Assembly: GCA_002898015.1 (NCBI GenBank)
Contig: BDTM01000128.1
Coordinates: 202,418-266,417, forward strand
Reading direction: 5' to 3'
DNA from: a bacterium BMS3Bbin03
GTDB lineage: Bacteria > Zhuqueibacterota > JdFR-76 > BMS3Abin05
DNA length: 64,000 bases
Part shown: positions 1-9,891 of the stretch, in pieces
How positions within the stretch are numbered: the first letter of the stretch is position 1
Layout: each line of letters opens with the position of its first letter
The notes under the pieces: model-generated
What the model was told of the DNA's origin: nothing
The model's input: the letters and a program-made list of their open reading frames with translations, nothing else
Database searches by the model: none
Made by a program: the position numbers and the translations under genes

Positions 1-217
1 GCTGAATCGTTACAGATTTTCTTTGACAAACCGATTCTGCTATTTCACGGGCCATAAAAATATGTGGTAAATATCTTCTTTTTTTTATATATTAAGACAA
101 ATAGAAAATGCAGAGAAAAAGCATTAATCTCTCCCGGGAAATGCGCCTCTGCAATTCAGGTGACTCTAAATCTTTGCATCACTTCTGTCAAAATGAGATT
201 GAACAGGAGGTTTTACC
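1..217. other. Upstream region of hsp20, no gene supported
   Basis: AT-rich leader ahead of the heat-shock gene. A TTGACA hexamer lies at 23-28, but no convincing -10 box follows at 16-18 bases. I saw no CIRCE-type inverted repeat. A short reading frame beginning at 108 runs into the hsp20 coding region in another frame and lacks support. Confidence 0.5.
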
Positions 218-676
218 ATGCCCTTCGATGACACAACTTTTGGATATTTTCAGAAAGAAATCAATAAGACGGATAGGGAAGTTGAGCGTCTTTTGAAAGA
301 TTTCTTTGTTTCGAAAAACCCGCTGCTCATGATTTCTGAATCGGGTTGGACACCTCACATCGATGTGTACGAAACAAAAACGGCGTATATTGTCAAGATG
401 GAAATTGCCGGGGTCTCACCCCAGGATGTCCATATTCAATTAAAAGGCCGTATGCTGAGCATTCGCGGCTACCGGATGGAAGATGTTCCTGAAGAAAGAG
501 AGCATTTCCTTTTAATGGAAATCAGTTACGGAAGGTTTTCGCGTAATATCGAGCTGCCGAAAGAGTTGGACGGCAATCAGGTAAAGGCCATTTACGACAA
601 GGGAATTCTCAGAATTATCGTGCCCAAAATCGACAGGAAATTGGAAGAACCGGTACGAGTACCGATTCAAGATTAA
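218..676 (+). CDS. Small heat-shock protein, Hsp20/alpha-crystallin family
   Basis: A 152-aa ATP-independent holdase chaperone that binds unfolding proteins in the cytoplasm. The alpha-crystallin domain covers about residues 42-145. It opens with the typical P-x-x-D-V-Y-E stretch, has the V-x-I-x-L-K-G-R-x-L-x-I core strand, and ends with the G-I-L-x-I-x-V-P strand. The start is fixed by AGGAGG about 7 bases upstream of the ATG. Length is normal for bacterial Hsp20. It lies 31 bases before lon, so it is probably co-transcribed with it as a heat-shock pair of holdase and protease. The family assignment is firm; the exact paralogue is not determined. Confidence 0.93.
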   Translation: MPFDDTTFGYFQKEINKTDREVERLLKDFFVSKNPLLMISESGWTPHIDVYETKTAYIVKMEIAGVSPQDVHIQLKGRMLSIRGYRMEDVPEEREHFLLMEISYGRFSRNIELPKELDGNQVKAIYDKGILRIIVPKIDRKLEEPVRVPIQD

Positions 677-707
677 AGCTGTTTTGCTAATTTGGAGGGA
701 TAGAAAC

Positions 708-3200
708 ATGCGAAGAATCCAGCAAATGGCCGCGGAAAAATTTCAGGAAGAAAGTCATCCGATCGAAACACAATTGGCTGAAGAGGCTCTTTCGGAAATA
801 AAAGACGACGAGGAAATCGAACAGATTAAAATTCCCCGTGAGCTCCCTATTTTACCTCTTCGAGACACCGTTATTTACCCATTTATGGTCTCCCCCCTTT
901 TTGTCGCACGCCCCAAATCCGTTCAATTGATCGAAGATGCCTTAAATCACAACAGGACGCTTGGGCTGGTGGCTCAGAAAAAAACCGAAATTGAAGACCC
1001 AAAAGCGTCGGATTTATTTGACTACGGCACCGTATCCACAATCCTGAAAATGTTAAAACTGCCGGATGGCACCATGCGGATTTTAGTCCAGGGCCTCAGC
1101 AGAATCCAGATAGTCGATTATTTGCAACTGAATCCTTATTTAAAAGCCAGGGTGCGTCCTCTGGAAGATTTCATAGAAGAAGGCCTGGAATTAGAGGCTC
1201 TGGCCAAAAACGTAACGATTCAATTTCAAAAAATTGTTTCGCTGGTCCCCCACCTGCCGGATGAGCTGCAGATTGCGGTGATGAATATCCGGCACCCCGG
1301 GAAGCTTGCCGATCTGGTGGCATCCAATTTAAATTTGAGTCTTAAAGAAAAACAAGAGATTCTGGAATTAATCGACGTCAAAAAGCGGCTTGAGAAACTC
1401 ACGGTTTACATCAACCGTGAGCTGGAAGTTTTAGAGATCGGAAATAAAATCCAGAGCAAGGTTCAATCGGAACTCAGCAAAAATCAACGGGAGTATTTTT
1501 TGCGCCAGCAATTGGAGGCGATCAAAAAGGAGCTGGGCGAAGAAGATGAACGGACGATGGAAATAAAAGAGCTCCGTGAGAAAATTAATAAAGCGAAAAT
1601 GCCGAAAGCGACCGAGAAGGAGGCTTTGCGGGAATTGGATCGACTGGCAAAAATACCGCCGGGAGCCGCCGAATACACCGTTTCGCGGACCTATCTGGAC
1701 TGGTTAATCGCCGTTCCGTGGTCGAAATCAACAAAAGACAATTTAGATGTTGCAAAAGCCAGGAAGGTGCTGGATGAAGATCACTACGATCTGCAAAAAG
1801 TCAAGGAGCGGATTTTAGAGTATCTCGCCGTTCGAAAGTTGAAATCCGACATGAAAGGCCCGATTCTCTGTTTTGTCGGGCCGCCGGGTGTGGGCAAAAC
1901 TTCTCTGGGACGGTCTATTGCCCGGGCGCTGGGGCGAAAATTTGCCCGGATTTCGCTCGGCGGGGTTCGGGACGAAGCCGAAATTCGAGGGCATCGCCGC
2001 ACGTACATCGGCGCCTTGCCGGGACGAATTATTCAGGGTATTCGGAATGTCGGATCCAACAATCCCGTGTTTATGCTGGATGAAGTGGACAAGCTGGGCA
2101 TGGATTTTCGGGGGGATCCTTCGTCTGCCCTGCTGGAAGTTCTGGATCCCGAGCAGAATAATACGTTCGTCGATCATTATCTGGATGTTCCGTTCGATTT
2201 AAGCAAGGTGATGTTTATCACAACCGCCAATCTTTTAGATCCCGTTCCCTCAGCCTTACGGGACCGGATGGAAGTGCTTGAATTACCCGGTTACATTGAA
2301 GAGGAGAAATTACTGATTGCGAAAAAATATCTGATTCCCCGTCAATTAAAAGCACACGGTTTGAAAAAAGGCCAGATAAAAATTGATGATGACGCCGTTT
2401 TGCGGATTGTCCGTGAATACACGCGTGAAGCCGGCCTGCGAAATCTGGAGCGGGAAATTGCCAATCTCTGCCGGCGCGTGGCGATGTGGATTGTCGAAGA
2501 AAAGACAAAGGGTGAGCAGATTACCGAAGCCCGGATTCCGGAATTTCTGGGGCCGCCGCGCTTCTTTTTTGAGGTGGCGGAACGCATTCGGGAACCCGGA
2601 GTTGTCACGGGTCTTGCCTGGACGCCTGCGGGCGGCGATATTTTATTCATCGAAGCCTCTAAAATGAAGGGCAAAAAAGGACTTCTGTTAACCGGGAAGC
2701 TTGGAGACGTGATGAAAGAATCGGCACAGGCGTCCCTTTCGTTCATCCGGGCGCACGCGGCAGATTATGGTCTGGATGAGGATTTCTTTGACCGATATGA
2801 TATTCACATCCACGTTCCTGCGGGGGCGATTCCGAAAGACGGGCCTTCTGCCGGCGTGACCATTGCAACGGCGCTGTTGTCGATGTTAATCGAAATCCCT
2901 GTCCGCAATGATCTTGCCATGACCGGTGAAATCACGCTTCGCGGCAAAGTACTTCCGGTCGGAGGGATCAAAGAAAAAGTGCTTGCCGCAAAACGGGCGG
3001 GTATTACGAGAATCATATTGCCGGAAAAGAACAAAAAAGACCTCGAAGAAATTCCTTCCAAAGCGCGCGAGCAGATGAAATTTGATTTTGTGGACAATCT
3101 GAACCATGTGTTCGAATTGGCGCTGCGGGAAACGAAATGGAAAAAGAAGAAAACCGTTAAAAAGGCATCCGGGAAAAAGAAGGTTTCTGCAGATGCTTAA
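708..3200 (+). CDS. lon: ATP-dependent protease Lon (La)
   Basis: An 830-aa cytoplasmic AAA+ serine protease that degrades misfolded and regulatory proteins. The order is an N-terminal LON substrate-binding domain (about 40-240), coiled coil, AAA+ module with Walker A GPPGVGKT at 391-398, and a C-terminal protease domain. The catalytic dyad is Ser714 in the D-G-P-S-A-G motif and Lys755 in G-G-I-K-E-K. A frame extension to a TTG at 684 exists, but the ATG at 708 has GGAGGG at good spacing and is preferred. The protein ends in a lysine-rich tail of about 25 residues that looks like an add-on. Length matches the family. It follows hsp20 closely and a terminator follows it. Confidence 0.97.
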   Translation: MRRIQQMAAEKFQEESHPIETQLAEEALSEIKDDEEIEQIKIPRELPILPLRDTVIYPFMVSPLFVARPKSVQLIEDALNHNRTLGLVAQKKTEIEDPKASDLFDYGTVSTILKMLKLPDGTMRILVQGLSRIQIVDYLQLNPYLKARVRPLEDFIEEGLELEALAKNVTIQFQKIVSLVPHLPDELQIAVMNIRHPGKLADLVASNLNLSLKEKQEILELIDVKKRLEKLTVYINRELEVLEIGNKIQSKVQSELSKNQREYFLRQQLEAIKKELGEEDERTMEIKELREKINKAKMPKATEKEALRELDRLAKIPPGAAEYTVSRTYLDWLIAVPWSKSTKDNLDVAKARKVLDEDHYDLQKVKERILEYLAVRKLKSDMKGPILCFVGPPGVGKTSLGRSIARALGRKFARISLGGVRDEAEIRGHRRTYIGALPGRIIQGIRNVGSNNPVFMLDEVDKLGMDFRGDPSSALLEVLDPEQNNTFVDHYLDVPFDLSKVMFITTANLLDPVPSALRDRMEVLELPGYIEEEKLLIAKKYLIPRQLKAHGLKKGQIKIDDDAVLRIVREYTREAGLRNLEREIANLCRRVAMWIVEEKTKGEQITEARIPEFLGPPRFFFEVAERIREPGVVTGLAWTPAGGDILFIEASKMKGKKGLLLTGKLGDVMKESAQASLSFIRAHAADYGLDEDFFDRYDIHIHVPAGAIPKDGPSAGVTIATALLSMLIEIPVRNDLAMTGEITLRGKVLPVGGIKEKVLAAKRAGITRIILPEKNKKDLEEIPSKAREQMKFDFVDNLNHVFELALRETKWKKKKTVKKASGKKKVSADA

Positions 3201-3221
3201 TTGAAACTGAAGCATTTTATT

Positions 3222-3258
3222 AAAAGGCCGATTGCAACCCTCATGAATCGGCCTTTTT
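3222..3258 (+). terminator. Rho-independent terminator after lon
   Basis: A 12-bp perfect inverted repeat, AAAAGGCCGATT at 3222-3233 and its complement at 3246-3257, forms a stem with a 12-nt loop. The right arm ends in a run of five T. It begins 21 bases after the lon stop codon and separates the hsp20-lon unit from the next gene. Confidence 0.85.
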
Positions 3259-3293
3259 AGTACCGGTGCTTCAAGAAAAGGAGGCCGCTTTAC

Positions 3294-4712
3294 ATGCAGG
3301 ATTGGGAGCGATTGCGGGAGAAATTTAATCAGGCCGGTCAGGGGCATGTCTTTCGCTTTTGGAATGAATTGAGTGAAGCTGAGCGCAGGGCATTTATCGA
3401 GCAGCTCAAAAGAATCGATCTCGATCTTGTGAATGCGCTGGTCAGACAATTTATAAAAAATCCCAAGAGGAAAAAGTTTGAAGGTGAATTGAAAACGGCG
3501 GAAGTCATTTCGATTCCCGGAACTCCGGAAGAGATTGCCCGGGCAAAGCTGGCCAAAGAAACAGGAGAAGAAGCCTTACGCTCCGGGAAAGTCGGACTAA
3601 TTTTAGTGGCCGGAGGACAGGGCACACGCCTGGGACATCCCGGGCCAAAAGGCACATTTCCCATTACACCCGTGAAGCACAAATCCCTTTTCCAATGGCA
3701 CGCTGAAAAAATCCGGGCGATGGAAAAGCGGTACAACACAGAGCTTCCCTGGTACATCATGACCAGTGAAGTGAATGACAGACAGACCCGCGACTTTTTC
3801 AGAGACCACAATTATTTTGGCTTGAATCCGGATCAGATTTTCTTTTTTGTTCAGGACATACTTCCCGCGGTCGATGAAGAGGGCAAAATCATTCTGGACG
3901 GAAAAGGGAGTGTTTTTACCAGTCCGAACGGCCACGGCGGCACGCTGCTGGCGCTTCGGAAAAGCGGTGCGCTGGCCGACATGAAGCGCAGAGGCCTGGA
4001 GCAGCTTTTCTATTTCCAGGTGGATAACGTACTGGTCAAAATCGCCGACCCTGTTTTTATTGGTTACCATGTTCTGGAAAAGGCGGAAATGTCCAGCAAA
4101 GTGGTTTCTAAAAGATATCCGCATGAAAAATTGGGTGTGATCGGATTGCACAACGGCAGACTTTCCGTCATCGAATACAGCGAATTGTCGGAAAAAGACC
4201 TGCACGCAAGAAATCCGGACGGTTCACTCAAATACAACGCCGGCAGCATTGCGATCCATATGTTTCGGCTGGATTTTCTGGAAGCGGAGACTGAAAAGGG
4301 ATTTAAACTTCCCTACCATATCGCACACAAAAAGATTCCTTATCTGGATGAAACCGGCCGCCGAATAGAACCTCAAGAACCCAACGGTTATAAATTTGAA
4401 ACGTTTATTTTTGATGCTCTCAAAGACACGACTGTTTCCGTTATTATGGAAACAAAGCGTGAGGAGGATTTCAGTCCCGTAAAAAATAAAGGCGGGGAGG
4501 ATTCGCCGCGGACGGCTCGCCGGGATCTTACCGACCTTTTTGGCCGCTGGCTGGAAAAAGCCGGGATTGAAATTCCGAGAGATGCGAACGGTCATGTCAT
4601 CGGCGCCATTGAAATCAGTCCGCTTTTTGCACTGGACGAAGAAGAGTTACTTCGAAAAATTAAACCGGGTGAAATTAGCTTTAACGGCACCCTTTATTTA
4701 GGAGATGAATGA
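3294..4712 (+). CDS. UDP-sugar pyrophosphorylase, UDPGP type 1 family
   Basis: A 472-aa cytoplasmic nucleotidyltransferase that should form UDP-glucose or UDP-GlcNAc from UTP and the sugar 1-phosphate. The nucleotide-binding signature L-V-A-G-G-Q-G-T-R-L-G then P-K-G lies at about residues 104-120. A uridine-binding N-G-H-G-G follows near 220, and a conserved E-T-K-R-E-x-x-F-S-P-x-K-N segment lies near 390. These are hallmarks of the eukaryote-type UAP1/UGP2 family rather than bacterial GalU or GlmU. The start has AGGAGG upstream. Its stop codon overlaps the next start (ATGA), coupling it to the MscS gene. The preferred sugar cannot be read from the sequence. Confidence 0.88.
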   Translation: MQDWERLREKFNQAGQGHVFRFWNELSEAERRAFIEQLKRIDLDLVNALVRQFIKNPKRKKFEGELKTAEVISIPGTPEEIARAKLAKETGEEALRSGKVGLILVAGGQGTRLGHPGPKGTFPITPVKHKSLFQWHAEKIRAMEKRYNTELPWYIMTSEVNDRQTRDFFRDHNYFGLNPDQIFFFVQDILPAVDEEGKIILDGKGSVFTSPNGHGGTLLALRKSGALADMKRRGLEQLFYFQVDNVLVKIADPVFIGYHVLEKAEMSSKVVSKRYPHEKLGVIGLHNGRLSVIEYSELSEKDLHARNPDGSLKYNAGSIAIHMFRLDFLEAETEKGFKLPYHIAHKKIPYLDETGRRIEPQEPNGYKFETFIFDALKDTTVSVIMETKREEDFSPVKNKGGEDSPRTARRDLTDLFGRWLEKAGIEIPRDANGHVIGAIEISPLFALDEEELLRKIKPGEISFNGTLYLGDE

Positions 4713-5635
4713 TGATGCTTCTATTTGCGGTTTTTGACCCGTCCGGCGCCTCTGCAATGCCATTGGGCAGTCAATTGAAAGAGGCCCTTGGATTTTTAGA
4801 TGTAACCCAATTGTTTACCCACCTTCTGCTCTATTTGCCGAATATAATTGCAGCCGGCGTCATTATTTTTATCGCTTATTTTTTTTATCGCGTGGCCCGG
4901 TATTTTGTGCTGCGCTTTTTTAAAAAATCCGGCGTCGGAGAAAGTGTTTCAAATGTCGTGGTTAAAACGATTCGGTTTCTTTTTATAGGAACCGCTTTCA
5001 TCATGGCTTTAAATCAGATGCAGATTAAAGTGGTTACGCTTATCTCAACTCTGGGTGTGGCCGGAATTGCCATCGGATTGGCCGCACAGCAGACGCTTTC
5101 GAATATGATTTCCGGCATTATTATTTTGATTGATCATCCGTTCAGGGAGGGTGACTTTGTGGAATTGGACGATATCTACGGGCGTGTTGAAAAAATTACC
5201 ATGCGCTCCACACTTTTACGGACACTGGACAACACAAAAGTGGATCTGCCAAACCACAAGATTATCGAATGCAAGATTGTGAACCACAGCGATTATCCGT
5301 TCCTGCGGGTGAGGATTCCCTTCGGTATCGCTTACAAAGAATTTATCCCGAAGGCTCAGGAGGTGGTGCTGAAAGATGTCGAAAATGTGCCGCAGGTATT
5401 AAAAAATCCGGCTCCGGAAGTCAACGTCACGAATATCGGAGAATCCAGCATCGAGATGGAACTCATGGCCTGGATCGACGATCCGGCCATCGAAATCCCC
5501 CTGGGATATGAACTGCGGAAAAGGATTAAAATTGCGCTGGACGAAGCGGGCATTGAAATTCCGTTTCCGCACCGTCAGATTTTTCTGGAAAAGATTAATC
5601 TGGACAAAATCAAACCTCTGTTCTCGGAATCCTGA
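4709..5635 (+). CDS. Small-conductance mechanosensitive channel, MscS family
   Basis: A 308-aa inner-membrane channel that opens under membrane tension to release solutes during osmotic downshift. Hydrophobic helices lie at about 35-60, 80-105 and 110-135. The pore-lining third helix carries the family's Gly/Ala-rich pattern (G-V-A-G-I-A-I-G-L-A-A-Q). It is followed by the beta domain G-D-F-V-E-L-D-D-x-x-G-R-V-E and a cytoplasmic alpha/beta cage. Length is close to E. coli MscS (286 aa). Translation is coupled to the upstream pyrophosphorylase by a 4-base overlap, with an AGGAG sequence before the ATG. Confidence 0.93.
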   Translation: MMMLLFAVFDPSGASAMPLGSQLKEALGFLDVTQLFTHLLLYLPNIIAAGVIIFIAYFFYRVARYFVLRFFKKSGVGESVSNVVVKTIRFLFIGTAFIMALNQMQIKVVTLISTLGVAGIAIGLAAQQTLSNMISGIIILIDHPFREGDFVELDDIYGRVEKITMRSTLLRTLDNTKVDLPNHKIIECKIVNHSDYPFLRVRIPFGIAYKEFIPKAQEVVLKDVENVPQVLKNPAPEVNVTNIGESSIEMELMAWIDDPAIEIPLGYELRKRIKIALDEAGIEIPFPHRQIFLEKINLDKIKPLFSES

Positions 5636-5675
5636 CGCAGAGCCCGTTCAGGCGCATAGGAATCCAAAAAGAATT

Positions 5676-6335
5676 TTAATCCGGCTTCTTCTCTTCTTCC
5701 TCTTCCGGTTCCGCTTCAACGACCGGCGGTGTGCCTGCGATCACTGGGAGAGCATTATCCACATCCGCCTTCTTTCCGAGGAGCGTCACCTTGTCGCCTG
5801 CCTGAAATTCATAATTGCCGTCCGGAATAAGGACATTCTCTTCCCGCAAAATAGTGCCGATCAAAACCTCCTTCGGAAGCTCCACATCCTTCAGCTTCTT
5901 CCCAACAACCGGAGAATAATCATAAATAATCACCTGTTCGATCGTGCCCCCGCCGGATTCCAGGTCTTTTTTCAGCTCTTTCAGCCGACCGGAATCGATC
6001 GTTGTTTTTTCAGACTCCTGACGGGAGATTTCAATCTCCAGCTCTTTTTGGGTCAACTCGTCCTTTTTCGCTTTGATTTCGCTTAAAATCTCGGCAAGGC
6101 TTGTCTCTAATTCATCCCATTTTTTCTCGCTAATCAGCGGGTAAGCTTTTCGCCCGAGGTCTGTGTACAGCGAGTCCAGTTTCCTCTGGAGTTTTAGAAT
6201 GTCGATCTTGGTTTTACCGAATTTTGACAATTCCCCTGCCTTCTCCGAAAGGATGTCAAATCCTTCCTTGGCCACTTCGGTGCTCGTTTTTGAAAATTTG
6301 TCAAGAGAGTCCTGCACTTTTTTTAGGATATCCAT
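5676..6335 (-). CDS. Coiled-coil protein with C-terminal RCK_C (TrkA_C)-like domain
   Basis: 219 aa, with no signal peptide or membrane segment. Residues 1-125 are predicted helical and charged, resembling phasin or YtxH-like coiled coils. Residues about 130-205 look like a TrkA_C/RCK_C ligand-binding domain: a V-x-G-K-x-L-x-D strand-turn, an I-L-R-x-x-x-x-x-I-P-x-G segment, then G-D-K-V-T-L-L-G-K. The tail is Pro/Glu-rich and acidic. RCK_C domains normally follow an RCK_N domain on K+ channels or transporters; here neither is present. AGGAGG precedes the ATG. It is convergent with the MscS gene, which suggests but does not prove a link to ion homeostasis. Confidence 0.7.
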   Translation of the reverse strand: MDILKKVQDSLDKFSKTSTEVAKEGFDILSEKAGELSKFGKTKIDILKLQRKLDSLYTDLGRKAYPLISEKKWDELETSLAEILSEIKAKKDELTQKELEIEISRQESEKTTIDSGRLKELKKDLESGGGTIEQVIIYDYSPVVGKKLKDVELPKEVLIGTILREENVLIPDGNYEFQAGDKVTLLGKKADVDNALPVIAGTPPVVEAEPEEEEEKKPD

Positions 6336-6385
6336 TTTGGCCTCCTATCTCGATTAAATTGTATTTACCGGAAATATTGTTTGTA

Positions 6386-6414
6386 TTGACGTTTATCTCA
6401 CTTAAACATATAAA
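6386..6414 (+). promoter_or_regulatory. Sigma-70-type promoter for the AsmA-like gene
   Basis: TTGACG at 6386-6391 and TATAAA at 6409-6414, separated by exactly 17 bases in an AT-rich stretch between divergent genes. The leader to the start at 6508 is about 85 bases. Confidence 0.55.
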
Positions 6415-6507
6415 TATTTCTTGTAAAAAGCAAAATATTTTTATATCTTTTAAAAAAATAAAGAACAGAAAGTTAGAACCTGTTTTTGTTGGAAGAATCC
6501 CGAATTT

Positions 6508-9500
6508 ATGAAAAAATTTTTAAAAATTGCCGGTGTTTTACTGCTGTTGTTTTTTGGGATTATGCTCATTCTTTATGTCATTCTCCGAATCAAATTTCCG
6601 GCCGAAAAAATTCAGCGTCTCGTGATTGAAGGGACCTATAAACAGATGCACCGCAAACTCACCTTAAATTCCCTTCGAATCAATCCTCTGACCGGGCTGA
6701 CGCTAAAAGATCTCACCCTTTATGATACGGCACGATTTCCGGAAAAGCCTTTCATAACGCTCGAATCCGTTCAACTTAAATACCGGTTTTGGTCGATTTT
6801 TAAGAAGAGGATTGAAATCAACAAGATTGTCTTGAAAAAACCCCGATTGTTTATCCGCCGGAATGAAAACGGCCGGTGGAATTTTGAGGATTTGACGGCC
6901 TCCGGGACAGATTCTCTTCGCAGGGCCGAATTCGTCTCTTCGACGCCCGAACTTCCCGGTTTTTTAAAACACGTTTCATTTCAACTTCATCAATTTGAAA
7001 TAACGGATGCCGGGCTTACGGTAACCGTTGAGGACTCACTGGGTTACGGGCGGCTGAAAATCCTTCCGGTTTCCGCCCGGTTGAGTGATTTTCTCATAAA
7101 AAAGATTGAACTTCCTGAAGCTTTTAAAAATCTAGCCTTCCGTTTATCGGCCTCTTCTAAAAACGGCCTTTTCAAGACGTCCTTTCGATTTAAAAATCCG
7201 ATGGCCCTGCCTGAATTTTCCGTTCGGAAAATCGAAGCCTCCGGGACGTGGCGGTTTCAGGCTGAAGCCAAAACCGGCATTTTAAGCCGTTCGGCGAAAT
7301 CGGATACGGGCGTTCGTCCGCCGTCAAAAGTGGTGCTGAACGGTGCGTTTGGCGTCCTGCCGGCGGCGGTGAAATTGACAGGCTGCGCGGCTCAGAATCC
7401 GGATTCCGTCATTCAAATTGTCAATCGCCTGCCGGAAGTGAGTGCGGATTTACAGGGTGTGGTCGATCTGGCGGCACCGGCCTTTTCGTTTCCGGACATT
7501 CGTGCGAAGGTGGGAAATTTTCTCACGGCAGCCCTGCAAATCACGGGCGACAGCCTTCTCACGGCGCCGAAGGCCGTGCTTTCATTCAAAGAGGGATGGG
7601 TGGATCTCCGGAAATTAGGGGACTATTGTGCCGGGCTTTCGCTGCTTGGAAAAAATCCGGCCAAAATCATGTACATAAGCGGACGCGTCGATTTTTCAGC
7701 CGTTCAGGCACGCGCGAAAATAACAAAAAAAACGCTCCGGTTTTCATATCGTGTGAAGCCCGAAGCGACCGGTGTTTTTCTGCGAATTCCGAAAATTGCC
7801 CTCAATTTAAAGAATTTCACCGGGGGCCTGACCGCCGCCGGAAATTTTCTTGGCTCGGGCTTCATCAGCGGCATCTTAAAGGCTTCTTTCCGGTTACCGG
7901 ACGTGCACGCCGCGCCCGCCGAAAGTTTGCGAATTGCCGGGAAAAATATTCGGGGGGCGGTGAACCTGACACTTGGGAAAAATTTTGTCCCGAAGCAGAT
8001 CAAAGTTTCGTTTGATGCGGACAGCCTTCAGGGGGCACGGGTTTCAAGCTATTCCGAATTTGAGGTCTCTTCGGTTCCGTCACTCAAGGATTTGAAAATT
8101 CAGGATTTCGATGGTTCCACAGAATTCCATTTGGACGGTTTTGATGTGGGATTGCTTTCCGCCGGCCGTGCTTTGGGACATGTCACGGTCAGCGGGCTTT
8201 TGGCGGCAAATTACGGGATGAACGCGTTTGTTCGCCTAAAAATGCACTCGGCCGATCTTCAATATCTTACCGCGCCGGGTGTTTACGAACGTTTGCCGGA
8301 GCTGACATTCGTCGGGAAGGGAAATTTAAAAAGCACACCGGGGTTTCAGGAGTTTTCGATTAAAAATTTCAGAATACGGGTCAATGATTTTGTACAGGGT
8401 ACGTTGACATCAAAACTGCTTCTCTCACAGCGGAAGGCGGAAGTTCACCTTAAAAAACTTCAGGTTGATCTCGCTAAAATCCGGCCTTTTTTACCCTCGG
8501 GTCTGAAGGAAACCCTGCAATTTGGGGACTGGAAAGGAAATCTAAACGGGCACACCGATGTTTTTGCCGCCATCAACCCGAAAACAGACTCTCTTAAATT
8601 GGCGGTCACGGGCGGCATTCAGATTCATTTGCCCTATTTCATCAACATGGAATGGCTTTTAAATGTGGATGGTGTGGATCTTCAGGCCGATTTCAGCGGT
8701 TCGATGAAAAAGCTTCAAACCCGGTTTCGGGGCACTGTAAAGTCGGCTTTGCTTAAAGATGTGCTGGCTGTTCCTTTTGAAAACACGACTTTCACCGGGG
8801 AGGCGGCTCTCCTCAATCTGAATGCCGTTTACCTTAAGAATTTTCGGCTCCGGCAGCCGGATCTGCACCTTGCTTTTCAGGCGAACGGTTCGGTCGGCAG
8901 TCTCTCCGCTCCATTTCCGCATTTGAATATACGCGGGCATTTTGCGGTTCAATCGTCAAAATATTTTCCGGCAGTTGTGGGAATCAACATGTCCGGAGAC
9001 CTGAACGGCAATATTTTCATCAAATCCGATTCTGTTTCCCCGCAGATTGTAACGGCCAGCGGAAATATAAACCTGCTGGAGCTGAATATCCAGGCCATTC
9101 ATGCGGCCACCCTCAAAGGCATCCGGGGGACCATTCCGTTTCAGGCGAAGGTGAATGCCGAAGAGGGTCTTCTCATCCCGGGCAGCAGGCGCTTGAGAAT
9201 TTCACTGCCGCTGTATCCCGTTTTTCAACCGTATTATTTTAAGAACGACACGCTCTTTCGGACGATTACGATCGACACCATTCGGGTTTTCGATTATGAA
9301 TTAACGAATTTGACCAGTGATATTCGGATTAAAGACAGTTTTATTCTTTTGCCGAACACCAAAATCGATTTATATAATGGAAACCTTGTCTCACAAATGT
9401 GGTTAAATCTGGGTACGGGCCGGTTAAAGGACATTTCTTATGAAATCTCGGCACAGATGGCACGCGTAAATTCCGCCCGGTTTCCCGGTTTGCGCCGCAA

Positions 9501-9876
9501 AAAGAGAAAAGCGTCTCAAATTACAGCCTCTCTTCATTTTAAAGGGAAAGGATTGAATATTAAAAAAGCACCGGAAGTCCAGGGCGGCGTGGAAGTGACC
9601 GAAATCGGGCCAGCCACCACGGACAATCTCCTGCGCAGTCTGGATCCAAAGGGACTGGATAAAAGTATTCGGCAGGCGCGTCAATTAATTCGATTTGGCG
9701 CGAAACCCAGGCTAATTTCTTTTCAAATTCGGCACGGCAACCTGTACCCGACGATTTGGTTGTCACAGCCCTGGTACTCTCCCTTTAAGATTTCAGGCGG
9801 CAAAGTCTCGCTTGTGAGAATACCTCTGTCTTTTGTTTTGAATATGATGCTGCAGTCGGCGGAGCCGATCCCTTGA
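6508..9876 (+). CDS. Large AsmA/TamB/YdbH-like envelope protein
   Basis: 1,122 aa. One N-terminal membrane anchor (about residues 7-28, all-hydrophobic) precedes a very long periplasmic region made mostly of alternating beta strands, as in the AsmA-like family. That family forms hydrophobic grooves that bridge the envelope and move phospholipids. The opening segment, with L-R-I-N-P-L-T-G-L-T-L-K-D-L at about 50-65, resembles the AsmA N-terminal repeat. The last 200 residues contain the G-G-x-E-x-x-x-I-G-P and G-G-K-V-S-L strands common near the family C-terminus. A DUF1318-like lipoprotein gene lies downstream in the same orientation, recalling E. coli ydbH-ynbE-ydbL. The subfamily is uncertain. 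Confidence 0.75.
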   Translation: MKKFLKIAGVLLLLFFGIMLILYVILRIKFPAEKIQRLVIEGTYKQMHRKLTLNSLRINPLTGLTLKDLTLYDTARFPEKPFITLESVQLKYRFWSIFKKRIEINKIVLKKPRLFIRRNENGRWNFEDLTASGTDSLRRAEFVSSTPELPGFLKHVSFQLHQFEITDAGLTVTVEDSLGYGRLKILPVSARLSDFLIKKIELPEAFKNLAFRLSASSKNGLFKTSFRFKNPMALPEFSVRKIEASGTWRFQAEAKTGILSRSAKSDTGVRPPSKVVLNGAFGVLPAAVKLTGCAAQNPDSVIQIVNRLPEVSADLQGVVDLAAPAFSFPDIRAKVGNFLTAALQITGDSLLTAPKAVLSFKEGWVDLRKLGDYCAGLSLLGKNPAKIMYISGRVDFSAVQARAKITKKTLRFSYRVKPEATGVFLRIPKIALNLKNFTGGLTAAGNFLGSGFISGILKASFRLPDVHAAPAESLRIAGKNIRGAVNLTLGKNFVPKQIKVSFDADSLQGARVSSYSEFEVSSVPSLKDLKIQDFDGSTEFHLDGFDVGLLSAGRALGHVTVSGLLAANYGMNAFVRLKMHSADLQYLTAPGVYERLPELTFVGKGNLKSTPGFQEFSIKNFRIRVNDFVQGTLTSKLLLSQRKAEVHLKKLQVDLAKIRPFLPSGLKETLQFGDWKGNLNGHTDVFAAINPKTDSLKLAVTGGIQIHLPYFINMEWLLNVDGVDLQADFSGSMKKLQTRFRGTVKSALLKDVLAVPFENTTFTGEAALLNLNAVYLKNFRLRQPDLHLAFQANGSVGSLSAPFPHLNIRGHFAVQSSKYFPAVVGINMSGDLNGNIFIKSDSVSPQIVTASGNINLLELNIQAIHAATLKGIRGTIPFQAKVNAEEGLLIPGSRRLRISLPLYPVFQPYYFKNDTLFRTITIDTIRVFDYELTNLTSDIRIKDSFILLPNTKIDLYNGNLVSQMWLNLGTGRLKDISYEISAQMARVNSARFPGLRRKKRKASQITASLHFKGKGLNIKKAPEVQGGVEVTEIGPATTDNLLRSLDPKGLDKSIRQARQLIRFGAKPRLISFQIRHGNLYPTIWLSQPWYSPFKISGGKVSLVRIPLSFVLNMMLQSAEPIP

Positions 9877-9891
9877 AAATGGAAGTCTGAA

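Noticed and set aside
108..296. A 62-codon frame before hsp20
   Set aside because: It overlaps the hsp20 coding region in another frame and has no ribosome-binding site; the AGGAGG belongs to hsp20.
7596..8015. Long alternative-frame reading frames inside the AsmA-like, CHAT and other genes
   Set aside because: They are shadows of the main frames, with no ribosome-binding site and protein composition unlike real genes.
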